A stretch of DNA of 7,965 bases, taken from Cenarchaeum sp. SB0662_bin_33 (GTDB taxonomy: Archaea > Thermoproteota > Nitrososphaeria > Nitrososphaerales > Nitrosopumilaceae). The notes under the pieces were generated by a model. That model was not told the origin of the DNA. It was given only the letters and a program-made list of their open reading frames with translations, and did no database searches. Position numbers and translations under genes: made by a program. Each line of letters begins with the position of its first letter. Within the stretch, counting starts at the first letter, position 1. The stretch is from the NCBI GenBank assembly GCA_009840065.1, contig VXON01000065.1, positions 1-7,965 of the forward strand. Reading direction: 5' to 3'. Below, piece after piece: positions 1-6,275 of this stretch.

Positions 1-356
1 ATCAGCCTTGTTTACGTGTACGGGGGATGTTTTTTTGCGTGAGTTCCCCCACTTTCTGGTATATTGTATTGTCTGTGATGGGCTTAACCTCACACCTAAC
101 ATGTAATCACAGAGCTCCCTAGTAGTGAACGCACGGCCCGCGGCCTGTCTGCAAGTGCCTTGCGTATCTCATCTATGTTCTAGGGCAGCCTTCCATGCCA
201 CAATGTAACCGTACGCGGGTCGCACGAACACATGATGGCAGTTGCTGTAACAGCAATATCCAGCTTAAACAACACCATCATCATACTCAGTCTACGTGCA
301 ACACGTCCTGATCCCTCGGAACCAAGTATTTGTTTTAACAGTTCGATATCTGCCAT
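1..356 (-). pseudogene. IS630-like transposase relic (N-terminal part, broken; runs off the left edge)
   Basis: Reading the minus strand from an ATG at 356 gives 58 codons (opening MADIELLKQILGSEG) that end at a TAG at 180-182. The stretch RRLSMMMVLFKLDIAVTATA followed by DPRTVTLWHGRLP has the layout of the helix-turn-helix DNA-binding domain at the start of IS630-family transposases. Past the stop the same frame continues as NIDEIRKALADRPRAVRSLLG. A frame change near 95-105 then leads to YMLGVRLSPSQTIQYTRKWG and SRKKTSPVHVNKAD, which matches the second winged-helix part and the RKKxxPxH linker typical of IS630 proteins. The catalytic DDE domain would lie outside the window. One stop and one frameshift mean it is not functional as a single protein. 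The family assignment is from memory of the motif layout, not a search. Confidence 0.7.
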
Positions 357-381
357 ACTATAGGTAAAAATGAACTAATTT

Positions 382-515
382 ATTAAGTTTCCTATTAAGC
401 GGCGTGCGGAGCACGCCGCGCCGGGTAATGTGCATAATAATAACGATCTTTATAATAGCAAAATCGTCCTATGTGCGAAAATTAAACTACAGAAACTTAT
501 GCACGCTGCCATATA
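382..515 (+). repeat. 134-bp dispersed repeat, copy A (MITE-like, inverted relative to copy B)
   Basis: This stretch recurs at the right end of the window in opposite orientation (7832-7965). The copies match at 124 of 134 positions with no gaps, and all ten differences are transitions. The element has internal symmetry. A perfect 9-bp stem GCGGCGTGC/GCACGCCGC with a GGA loop lies at 399-419. A further copy of the stem arm, GCACGCTGC, lies near the right end (501-509). TAAGTTTC (384-391) has its inverted complement GAAACTTA at 492-499. No coding frame is evident. The right edge abuts the first recognisable codons of an IS66 transposase relic. A miniature inverted-repeat element or a structured RNA repeat are both possible. 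Confidence 0.85.
399..419. other. Perfect 9-bp GC-rich hairpin inside repeat copy A
   Basis: GCGGCGTGC, loop GGA, then GCACGCCGC. It is identical in both repeat copies and strikingly GC-rich against AT-rich surroundings, so it is probably a structural or recognition element of the repeat. Confidence 0.8.
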
Positions 516-864
516 GTGGTGGACGGGTATGAAATTCCAAACTGTACAGCGGTGTTGGGCACACATACTGCGTGAGGCAGAGCTGCTGGCCGCAACACAG
601 AGTAGATTATTAATCGAACTGCACCATGAACTTCAATACCACGGCAAACTACTACCGTCTGACATTAGTGATGAGGGTCTGTAGTGACAAAATAACTCAA
701 TCTACCAGAAACTAGGTCATGATTTTGGTGTAACATTACTCAATGCTGTCCCAAATATTAGATGTCCAGGAATGCCTCCAACCAACAATAAATCTGAACG
801 CACTCTCAGGCGTCCTGTCCTGCATAGAAAGATACGATTGATGTTTAGAACAGACACAGTACGA
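516..864 (+). pseudogene. IS66-like transposase relic (C-terminal catalytic part, broken)
   Basis: GTG GTG GAC GGG TAT at 516-530 reads VVDGY, the usual context of a catalytic Asp in IS66 transposases. After a one-base frame change the plus strand reads QRCWAHILREAELLAA (from 547), the IS66 hallmark QRCWAHxxRE. That frame runs to adjacent TAG and TGA stops at 682-687, then stays in frame through GHDFGVTLLNAVPN and PGMPPTNNKSERTLRRPVLH (769-825) and HRKIRLMFRT, ending at TGA 865. PPTNNxSERxLRRxVxHRKIR is the conserved IS66 C-terminal block with the catalytic Glu. The N-terminal half is absent: homology begins exactly where repeat copy A ends. It is an inactivated remnant. Confidence 0.75.
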
Positions 865-954
865 TGAGATGATCAAGATCAAAATCTGCTACGGAATACA
901 CACAGGACCATCACTGCTTAATCACGCGAAGGCTGTCATTCATGTGAGGGGAGG

Positions 955-1115
955 TTGACCTCTTACCGATCAACTTCAAAAAGCAAAACACTCTTCCAGG
1001 GCATTTCACGTGGATGTCAATGCCGCCTGGAACATCCTGTATCAGGCGGCAGGGAAGATCGTCCTCAGACGGTCGGGCAAGAGGGCAACAAACCAACGTC
1101 TTTCATGCTCCGTAC
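955..1115 (+). pseudogene. TnpB (IS200/IS605/IS607-type) C-terminal relic
   Basis: From 1010 the plus strand reads VDVNAAWNILYQAAGK then RRSGKRATNQR. DVNAAxNIL is the conserved final RuvC segment of TnpB/OrfB proteins, containing the third catalytic Asp. Just upstream, one frame over, 955-1014 reads LTSYRSTSKSKTLFQGISRG. This fits a decayed zinc ribbon in which the expected Cys of xLFxCxxCG are replaced (G and R). In the DVNAA frame a TGA lies at 956-958, so the two parts cannot be one protein without a frameshift. The open frame happens to continue to 1381, but nothing after about 1115 resembles TnpB. No intact transposase or ωRNA end is visible. It is short, so family confidence is moderate. 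Confidence 0.55.
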
Positions 1116-1430
1116 TATACGCAAGAGCCGTCAGGAAAGAGAAAAGTACGCTGTGTACTTATCTGTATAATTCCCAGTTGGTTCCACACTACAATATATT
1201 GTGTATTCACAATGTGGGTGGTCTACCGAATACTAAGCATTCCAGATTGCAATTCATAGTGACTCAGGAGGGTTGTGGTCTGTCATGTGGAGGGTGCAAT
1301 ATTATGGCAGGTAGAGCATACCACCTCCAAACCGTTATAAAAATGATCAGTGACTGTATCTTTGAGAAACATAATGTATAATGAGTCCGGAGGTACCAGT
1401 CATTCATCAGCGTATGATAAATCGACATAA
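1116..1430. other. Intergenic stretch with no recognised gene
   Basis: Several short frames are open here, including the tail of the 1010-1381 frame, but none gives a sequence I recognise. Imperfect inverted arms lie at 1344-1356 and 1397-1409 (10 of 13 bases match). They are too weak to call an RNA gene. This is probably decayed mobile-element DNA, given its left neighbours. Confidence 0.5.
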
Positions 1431-1514
1431 CGCAGAGAGGGGGATTCGAACCCCCGCGTCATTGCTGACACAGGCTCTCAAGGCCCGCGCCCTACCGGGC
1501 TAGGCGACCTCTGC
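1431..1514 (-). tRNA. tRNA-Ser (anticodon UGA)
   Basis: The minus strand folds into an 84-nt class II cloverleaf. The acceptor is GCAGAGG paired with TCTCTGC (last pair G-U) with discriminator G. The D arm is GCCT/GGGC. The anticodon stem CGGGC/GCCTG carries loop CTTGAGA, which places UGA at 34-36 and reads UCA serine codons. The long variable arm (GTCA/TGAC stem) and the T arm GGGGG-TTCGAAT-CCCCC are intact. The long variable arm and G73 agree with serine identity. No intron is present and CCA is not encoded (TTA follows). It is transcribed in the same direction as the ferredoxin upstream of it but has its own TATA-like element. Confidence 0.93.
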
Positions 1515-1536
1515 AATTTCATACTACAGTATACAA

Positions 1537-1544
1537 GATAAAAT
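1537..1544 (-). promoter_or_regulatory. TATA-like box for tRNA-Ser
   Basis: ATTTTATC on the minus strand is centred about 26 bases upstream of the mature tRNA 5' end, the usual archaeal TATA spacing. Confidence 0.45.
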
Positions 1545-1574
1545 TGTTAGTACAAAAATTGAAAGAAAGTATGT

Positions 1575-2105
1575 CTAGTGATGAGCGTGTGGATTGACAC
1601 CGCCAGATAGTTCTACAAAGGTACCGGCAGCCTTGTCATGTGCCTCCATGTTAGACTGATCCACCTGTATTGCCTCAGGGGGGCAGACAGAGACACATGC
1701 CATGCAGTATATGCAGTCATGCTCCCTTATGGGATCAGCCTTGTCAGTATAGTCAGTACGGTTCTCCTTGTCGGACTCGCCAGAGCCATCAAAGGTCTCA
1801 CCAACTACGGCTGCAGCTGGTATGTCTTTTTCAGTCCTATACCACTGAAAGACTTGTACCGGACAGGCCTCTATGCAGGCACCATCAGCTACGCACGAGT
1901 CCCAGTCCACGGCCACCATTGTGCCGCTGACACCCAATGGTACATACTCTTCTCCACGTTCCTTGTAGGCAGCTTGTACCTCTTCGTTTGTGGCACTCTC
2001 TGCATCGGACCTACCCGGTCCCCACATAAAGTGAAAGTTACCATCGGAGTTTTTTATCTTACCTTTTGGCTCAAAGCCTTCAGGAAAGCTCTCTGAGATT
2101 GGCAT
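1575..2105 (-). CDS. Seven-iron (3Fe-4S/4Fe-4S) dicluster ferredoxin, Sulfolobus type
   Basis: A soluble low-potential electron carrier that in archaea typically serves 2-oxoacid oxidoreductases and related redox enzymes. In numbering from the chosen start, C71-x5-C77-x3-C81-P with Asp74 in place of a fourth Cys is the 3Fe-4S signature, and C131-x2-C134-x2-C137-x3-C141-P is the 4Fe-4S signature. Flanking segments PVQVFQWY and DCIYCMACVSVCP closely resemble Sulfolobus zinc-ferredoxin. At 176 residues it is longer than that protein (about 100), with an N-terminal extension of about 65 residues (which could help hold zinc), an acidic insert between the clusters and a His-rich tail (NPHAHH). An in-frame ATG at 2120 would add five residues. 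I prefer 2105 because it lies about 25 bases from the TATA box, as in neighbouring genes. Confidence 0.9.
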   Translation of the reverse strand: MPISESFPEGFEPKGKIKNSDGNFHFMWGPGRSDAESATNEEVQAAYKERGEEYVPLGVSGTMVAVDWDSCVADGACIEACPVQVFQWYRTEKDIPAAAVVGETFDGSGESDKENRTDYTDKADPIREHDCIYCMACVSVCPPEAIQVDQSNMEAHDKAAGTFVELSGGVNPHAHH

Positions 2106-2126
2106 GTTATAACGATGCATGATTCT

Positions 2127-2134
2127 TATTTAAA
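2127..2134 (-). promoter_or_regulatory. TATA box of the ferredoxin gene
   Basis: The minus strand reads TTTAAATA, centred about 25 bases before the ATG at 2105 and only about 10 before the ATG at 2120. A leaderless mRNA starting at 2105 fits; one starting at 2120 does not. Confidence 0.55.
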
Positions 2135-2290
2135 TCTAGTCAAAATTAGTTGAGACTAAAAGTCTTCAATATACACAGGTGTGGCCTAGGACTCGGTTAT
2201 ACAAGGTCATTCATAATATTTGTTAGATACATGGTAATGGATGCCTCTCACCATCAAGACACTATACATGAAAACATGGGGGAGTTGGAC

Positions 2291-2298
2291 TAAATAAT
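2291..2298 (+). promoter_or_regulatory. TATA box of the aIF6 gene
   Basis: TAAATAAT is centred about 25 bases upstream of the ATG at 2319, implying a leaderless transcript. Confidence 0.5.
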
Positions 2299-2318
2299 CC
2301 CATCTACCACTATGTGTA

Positions 2319-2978
2319 ATGGATATAACACATGGTAATGTGTATGGTGGGCCCAATATTGGGATATATGCTGTCGCATGTGATGGTTATCTGCTGGTGC
2401 CCAGCGGGTTTACGCCCTCAAAGGCCCAGAATTTGGCAGATGCCCTGCAAGTTCCATGGCATGCGGTATCAGTATCCGGTACGCGACTGTCAGGGGCGAT
2501 GTCCGTACATGTCAAGTCTAAGATACTGCTGCCAAAGACGGTTTTGGAGTCAGAGTATGATATACTGTCAGGCGTGGCCGACGTACACATAATAGATGTC
2601 AGATATACGGCCTTGGGAAACCTCATATGCGCAAATCGCCGAGGCGCCATAGTCTCGCCGCTGTTGAATAGTACCGAATGCAGAATTATACAGGATGTTC
2701 TAGATGTGGAGGTGGTGCGCATGGGAATAGCAGGCATGGAACAGAGCGGGTCACTAGCAAAGACCAACGATGTAGGTACGGTGGTGCACCCACTAGCAGA
2801 CGAGCATGAGATGCGGTACATATCAGATGTACTACATACCCGGGTAGAGCCATCCACCATAAATAACGGCGTGCCCTATGTAGCCTCGGGTATACTAGCA
2901 AACAACAAGGCCATCGTCGTGGGCGGACAGACTACCGGCCCCGAGATAATGATGCTGACTCGCGCCTTTATAGGCTGA
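2319..2978 (+). CDS. eif6: Translation initiation factor 6 (aIF6, ribosome anti-association factor)
   Basis: aIF6 binds the large ribosomal subunit and blocks joining to the small one; in eukaryotes the homologue also acts in 60S maturation. The 219-residue product is the normal family length. It shows the repeated pseudo-symmetric units of the pentein-like eIF6 fold: GGPNIGIYAVACDGYLLVP near the start, NLICANRRGAIVSPLL (about 105-120), ETDVGTVVHP-like NDVGTVVHPLADE (about 150-162), and GVPYVASGILANNKAIVVG with GPEI near the C terminus. The ATG at 2319 is placed by a TATA element 25 bases upstream. Its 3' end overlaps the 3' end of convergent hisS by 11 bp, so the two stops lie within each other's coding sequence. 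Confidence 0.93.
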   Translation: MDITHGNVYGGPNIGIYAVACDGYLLVPSGFTPSKAQNLADALQVPWHAVSVSGTRLSGAMSVHVKSKILLPKTVLESEYDILSGVADVHIIDVRYTALGNLICANRRGAIVSPLLNSTECRIIQDVLDVEVVRMGIAGMEQSGSLAKTNDVGTVVHPLADEHEMRYISDVLHTRVEPSTINNGVPYVASGILANNKAIVVGGQTTGPEIMMLTRAFIG

Positions 2979-4212
2979 GATATTTGTCTATCTCCTCATA
3001 TGATATGACATGCTGTGTTCTCAGTTTCATGTCCCGCAGTATTACGGTATTGTCCCTAATCTCGGTTGTACCCATGATTATACCATATCTACAGTCCTGT
3101 GATGATGCGGAGAGCTGCTTTTTGAGTGGCCTAGCGGAGACATCAAAGCGAACGCGCAGTCTCTTTTGACGTAGTGTAGAGGCCAGCTTGGATGCCACAT
3201 CATACGTGTCAGGAGTGTACATTACTGCCACATCATGTGTGGTGGGCATCTCTTGGTCTAGTTCGTGGATTATCCGTTCAACGCCGCCGGCCACGCCGGC
3301 CGCCCCCATGTCGGTGCGGCCAAAGGCGCCTGGCAGAGAGTCATATCTTCCACCACCAGCAAGTGCCGTATTATTAGTACCAAACACCTCAAAGACCATG
3401 CCGGTATAGTAGTCCAGTCCCCGGACTATACCAAAGTCTATCTGTATGTTGTGTATGCCCATGTTGTTTAATGCGGATAATACAGTCTTTAGGTAGAGCC
3501 ATTTTGGATGGTTCCTCATATGAGAGGGCAGCTTGGGTTCTATGTGGGCTGGTGTGCCGCGCCAGTATGCCATATCAAGTATTAATCCTAGTCTTGACTC
3601 ATCGTATGCGGCAAATTCGGCCATTATATCGGCACGGGACTTTTTCTGTGTTTTATCTAGGGCCCGCAGCATGTCTGGTATTACATCATCGGACTGCACA
3701 TCATGAAATACATGGCATATTTGGGACTCGACTAGTTTCCGGTGATTCAGATGTATGATTACGTTCAGGGGTAGCGACTCAAAGAAGCGCGACGTAAACT
3801 CTATTATCTCGACATCTTGGTATATGTGGGGTCTACCGTATATCTCTATATCCCACTGGTGAAAGTAGCGGTAGCGGTTCTTTTGGGGCTCATCATACCG
3901 GAATACGCCTCCAAAGCTGGATAACTTTGAGGGCATGGGCGTGGAGCGGTTGCCGGCCACATATCTTGTCAGACCCATGGTGAGGTCAAACCGCAGCCCC
4001 ACATGCCGGCCACCCTTGTCCTGAAACTCGTATATCTCTTTTCTTATGGCCTCGCCGGACTTGGTCTCTAGTGTGGATAGCATCTCCAGTGGGGAGGGGT
4101 CGGTGGCATCATACCCGTAAAGTTCAGCGAGTGTCTCAAACTGCGACCTTATGTATCGTATTGCCTGGGTCTCTGTGTATGATATATCCTTCATGCCTCG
4201 GGGGAGTGTCAA
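2968..4212 (-). CDS. hisS: Histidyl-tRNA synthetase (class II)
   Basis: Charges tRNA-His with histidine using ATP in the cytoplasm. At 414 residues it matches the family. It opens with LPRGMKDI. RFDLT lies at 74-78, motif 2 as FRYDEPQKNRYRYFHQ (104-119), the histidine-binding HisA motif as VRGLDYYTG (263-271), HisB as GGGRYD (286-291), and motif 3 as GAAGVAGGVER (303-313) with its Arg. The anticodon-binding domain occupies about 326-414. The start is TTG at 4212: no in-frame ATG or GTG lies upstream before the preceding gene, and the next ATG (residue 7) would remove the conserved LPRG. It begins 26 bp after the hydrolase stop with no TATA between, so cotranscription is likely. Confidence 0.95.
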   Translation of the reverse strand: MTLPRGMKDISYTETQAIRYIRSQFETLAELYGYDATDPSPLEMLSTLETKSGEAIRKEIYEFQDKGGRHVGLRFDLTMGLTRYVAGNRSTPMPSKLSSFGGVFRYDEPQKNRYRYFHQWDIEIYGRPHIYQDVEIIEFTSRFFESLPLNVIIHLNHRKLVESQICHVFHDVQSDDVIPDMLRALDKTQKKSRADIMAEFAAYDESRLGLILDMAYWRGTPAHIEPKLPSHMRNHPKWLYLKTVLSALNNMGIHNIQIDFGIVRGLDYYTGMVFEVFGTNNTALAGGGRYDSLPGAFGRTDMGAAGVAGGVERIIHELDQEMPTTHDVAVMYTPDTYDVASKLASTLRQKRLRVRFDVSARPLKKQLSASSQDCRYGIIMGTTEIRDNTVILRDMKLRTQHVISYEEIDKYLSL

Positions 4213-4238
4213 GTGTTTACATCTGGAAGCCTGTTCAA

Positions 4239-5036
4239 TTAGTGTTTTTCTTTCTCAAAAAAGTCAGAGAGTATCTTGCAGAACAGTTCCGGATATTGTA
4301 AGTATGGTGTGTGACCACAGTCTGGTATTGCTATGAATGTGCAGTTTTCTAGTGCCGATACAAACTTGCTGGCATAGGATATGGGTATTATGGAGTCAGC
4401 ATCGCCCCATAGCAGTAATGTTGGCGATGTCACCCGTTTCAGATATTTTTGTGTTGTGTTGGAGTTTTTAAAGCAGAGTAGTGATGACATAAAGGCCATC
4501 TTTGCGTTGGGCCTGCTCATGTTGGCCATAAACAGGTCTACAAGCTTTTTGGATGGGGGCTCGTTTCCACCATCCATGAGTTGCATGGCATCGGATATGC
4601 TGCTTTCGCGGGGATATAGCGCAGCAATTATGTATTGATCCAAGTCGGGAGTGGACCGCTTCATTATACCGGCAGGAGATACAAGTACCAGTTTTGACAT
4701 GTACTGCTTGTATCTGGCGGCGAATTCTATGGCAAACTGACCGGCCAGAGAGGCGCCCACCACATGCGGCTTCTCAAGTCCCGTTGCCGTGATGAATTTT
4801 TTTGCAAACGCCACCATGTATGCTGGAGTATAGTCCACTACGGGCTTGTCGCTGTATCCATACCCGATTATGTCCGGAGCTATTACACGATATGACTCGG
4901 ACAGTTTATCAATAACAAGGTCCCACTTGTCTGCACACCCGCCCAGGCCATGCAACAGTACAATGGGTTGCTTGTCCGAGTCAGAGTCCAGATAACGCAC
5001 CGTGTGACCGTTTAATTTGATAATAGTATCCAGCAT
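4239..5036 (-). CDS. Alpha/beta-fold hydrolase, serine-triad type
   Basis: A 265-residue single-domain hydrolase; the substrate cannot be told from sequence. Visible elements in order are the oxyanion motif LLHGLGG (27-33), PDIIGYGYSDKP (54-65), the nucleophile elbow VGASLAG with Ser96 (fifth elbow position Ala rather than the usual Gly), a cap region (about 125-200), the acid Asp214 in WGDADSIIP and the base His242 in CGHTPYLQYPE. The triad appears intact. There is no signal peptide or membrane segment, so it is cytosolic. A BioH-, esterase- or C-C-hydrolase-like role are all possible. It has its own TATA element and lies 26 bp upstream of hisS in the same direction; the pairing gives no functional clue. 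Confidence 0.88.
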   Translation of the reverse strand: MLDTIIKLNGHTVRYLDSDSDKQPIVLLHGLGGCADKWDLVIDKLSESYRVIAPDIIGYGYSDKPVVDYTPAYMVAFAKKFITATGLEKPHVVGASLAGQFAIEFAARYKQYMSKLVLVSPAGIMKRSTPDLDQYIIAALYPRESSISDAMQLMDGGNEPPSKKLVDLFMANMSRPNAKMAFMSSLLCFKNSNTTQKYLKRVTSPTLLLWGDADSIIPISYASKFVSALENCTFIAIPDCGHTPYLQYPELFCKILSDFFEKEKH

Positions 5037-5052
5037 GCTATGTTATACTTTA

Positions 5053-5064
5053 TTATATAATATA
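5053..5064 (-). promoter_or_regulatory. TATA box of the hydrolase-hisS unit
   Basis: An AT run (minus strand ATTATATAATA) is centred 22-24 bases upstream of the ATG at 5036, consistent with a leaderless transcript. The stop codon of the candidate small ORF at 5066-5134 sits directly at its upstream edge. Confidence 0.5.
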
Positions 5065-5065
5065 A

Positions 5066-5134
5066 TTAAAGCATGGTCTCAAAGATTTCATATGGGAAAG
5101 TGACAGGCCGCCCCTCATATGTTACACTTGGCAT
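5066..5134 (-). CDS. Possible 22-residue small protein between ZIP and hydrolase
   Basis: Minus strand ATG at 5134 to TAA at 5066-5068. The product begins MPSVTYEGRPVTFPYEIF and ends ETML. It starts 7 bases after the ZIP stop, in a different frame, and fills most of the otherwise empty gap before the hydrolase promoter. The composition looks protein-like (alternating Tyr/Phe, Pro, acidic residues) rather than random. I see no ribosome-binding site and do not recognise a family. The opposite strand is also open over much of this span, which weakens the case. It could be a microprotein cotranscribed with the oxidase-ZIP operon, a remnant of a longer gene's C terminus, or chance. Confidence 0.3.
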   Translation of the reverse strand: MPSVTYEGRPVTFPYEIFETML

Positions 5135-5141
5135 GTATGGA

Positions 5142-6275
5142 CTAAGATAGGAGGCCGGTCACATACATTATAATCATGCCTAGGGCCACGCCGCCACATA
5201 TCTGATATGAGTGGTACGGATTATCCTTGAGCATCCATTGGGATAAGGCGAGTACGACCTGGAATATGGCACCGGCGCCCGCGGCCAGAAACGCCACTAT
5301 AAAGATGGGAGAGTATGCAAACCCGCCGGCGAATGTACCTAGTATGGCGGGGGCGCCGGCCACCAGGCCCAGTATGATTAATTTTGGTATGACGTTTTTT
5401 TGTCTGGACAAGGGCGAGGCTATGGCCACTCCTTCGGTGGTGTTGTGTACAGCAAAGCCGACCATCAGGGACGCAGAGAATGCCACCGACCCCAGATTGA
5501 GGGCGGCTCCCAGTGCCAGTCCCTCACCAAAGTTGTGCAGGCCAATACCGATGGAGACCAAGACAGCCGCAGTAATTGGCGTGTGGTGCGATTGGAATCG
5601 GCCTCCCACATATTGTAGTAATAGAAACGCTCCTGATGCGGCAACCAATATCAACAGGGGTCCGTTTATGGCACCCGCAAGAGACTCGCCAGAGACCTCA
5701 AGGGCCTCCTCTATGGCATCAACGCCCAGAAATATCAGCAGTCCCACGGTTATGGCCAGAAAGAAGCCCATCTTTTTAGAGTCCAGACGACGTATGAAGG
5801 GTAGCCACAGCAGGCCTATGAATACGGGTATTACACCTATGTATACTCCGGCCAGCGCAAATTTTGTAGATGTCTGTATATCAGGCGTAACTGCCAATGA
5901 TGCGGCATCCACCTCCCGCTCAAAGCGGGTACCATCATGTATGGTTATGCCGATGTTATATGGTTCGGCCTCATTCCAGAAGAATGGTATGCGGACCAAT
6001 GTCGTCTCAAAGCGCTCCAGACTTCCGTCCGGTTCCACGGCTGCCGGCTGTATCCGGTCGTTTACGTCTGCCTGCACGACATCTACTGGTATTGGTCCTG
6101 TGTTTCGAACGGTGATCTGTATCTCGTTTTTAATAAAGTCTATGCGCTCCAGTGTTACTTCGGGCAGGGGCGTTCCCACTATGATATAGTCTGCACCCGG
6201 CCCTGTGATGTATAGTACAAGTGCAGAAATCAGTATAAATGGTAGAATGGCTCCAACCAGTGTTTTGGGGCTCAA
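5142..6275 (-). CDS. ZIP-family divalent metal permease with N-terminal extracytoplasmic beta domain
   Basis: Imports a divalent metal such as Zn, Fe or Mn across the cytoplasmic membrane. The ZIP signature is clear: LHNFGEGLALG (246-256) in membrane helix IV and VHNTTEGVAIA (276-286) in helix V supply the metal-binding His/Glu pairs. Hydrophobic helices lie near 138-160, 168-187, 205-223, 233-258, 264-288, 298-317, 322-345 and 358-375. Before them come a membrane anchor (5-24) and a hydrophilic, beta-rich segment (about 34-130, including IQITVRNTGPIPVDV), which reads like an Ig-type/CARDB-like fold; that is unusual for ZIPs of ordinary length. The start is TTG at 6275, overlapping the oxidase stop as TTGA, so translation is probably coupled. 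The metal is not determinable from sequence. Confidence 0.9.
   Translation of the reverse strand: MSPKTLVGAILPFILISALVLYITGPGADYIIVGTPLPEVTLERIDFIKNEIQITVRNTGPIPVDVVQADVNDRIQPAAVEPDGSLERFETTLVRIPFFWNEAEPYNIGITIHDGTRFEREVDAASLAVTPDIQTSTKFALAGVYIGVIPVFIGLLWLPFIRRLDSKKMGFFLAITVGLLIFLGVDAIEEALEVSGESLAGAINGPLLILVAASGAFLLLQYVGGRFQSHHTPITAAVLVSIGIGLHNFGEGLALGAALNLGSVAFSASLMVGFAVHNTTEGVAIASPLSRQKNVIPKLIILGLVAGAPAILGTFAGGFAYSPIFIVAFLAAGAGAIFQVVLALSQWMLKDNPYHSYQICGGVALGMIIMYVTGLLS

Noticed and set aside
1010..1381. A 123-residue gene
   Set aside because: Only the first 35 or so residues resemble anything (TnpB tail). The frame lacks the upstream TnpB body and the rest is unrecognisable.
1344..1409. 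C/D box or other small RNA
   Set aside because: The inverted arms match at only 10 of 13 bases and the box-like words differ from consensus.
2228..2340. Direct repeat ACATGGTAATG upstream of aIF6
   Set aside because: Two 11-bp copies about 100 bases apart, the second within the start of the gene; too short and no regulatory logic.
2387..2860. 157-residue minus-strand frame
   Set aside because: It is antisense to aIF6 and has no recognisable domain; aIF6 is convincing across its full length.
5142..5144. Frameshifted C-terminal extension of the ZIP protein into the 5066-5134 frame
   Set aside because: The ZIP protein already ends after its eighth helix at the usual place, so the short frame is better treated separately.
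5227..6189. 320-residue open frame on the plus strand
   Set aside because: It lies antisense to the ZIP gene, whose motifs and membrane helices are clear. The plus-strand product is a low-information shadow rich in Ser, Pro, Ala and Arg.
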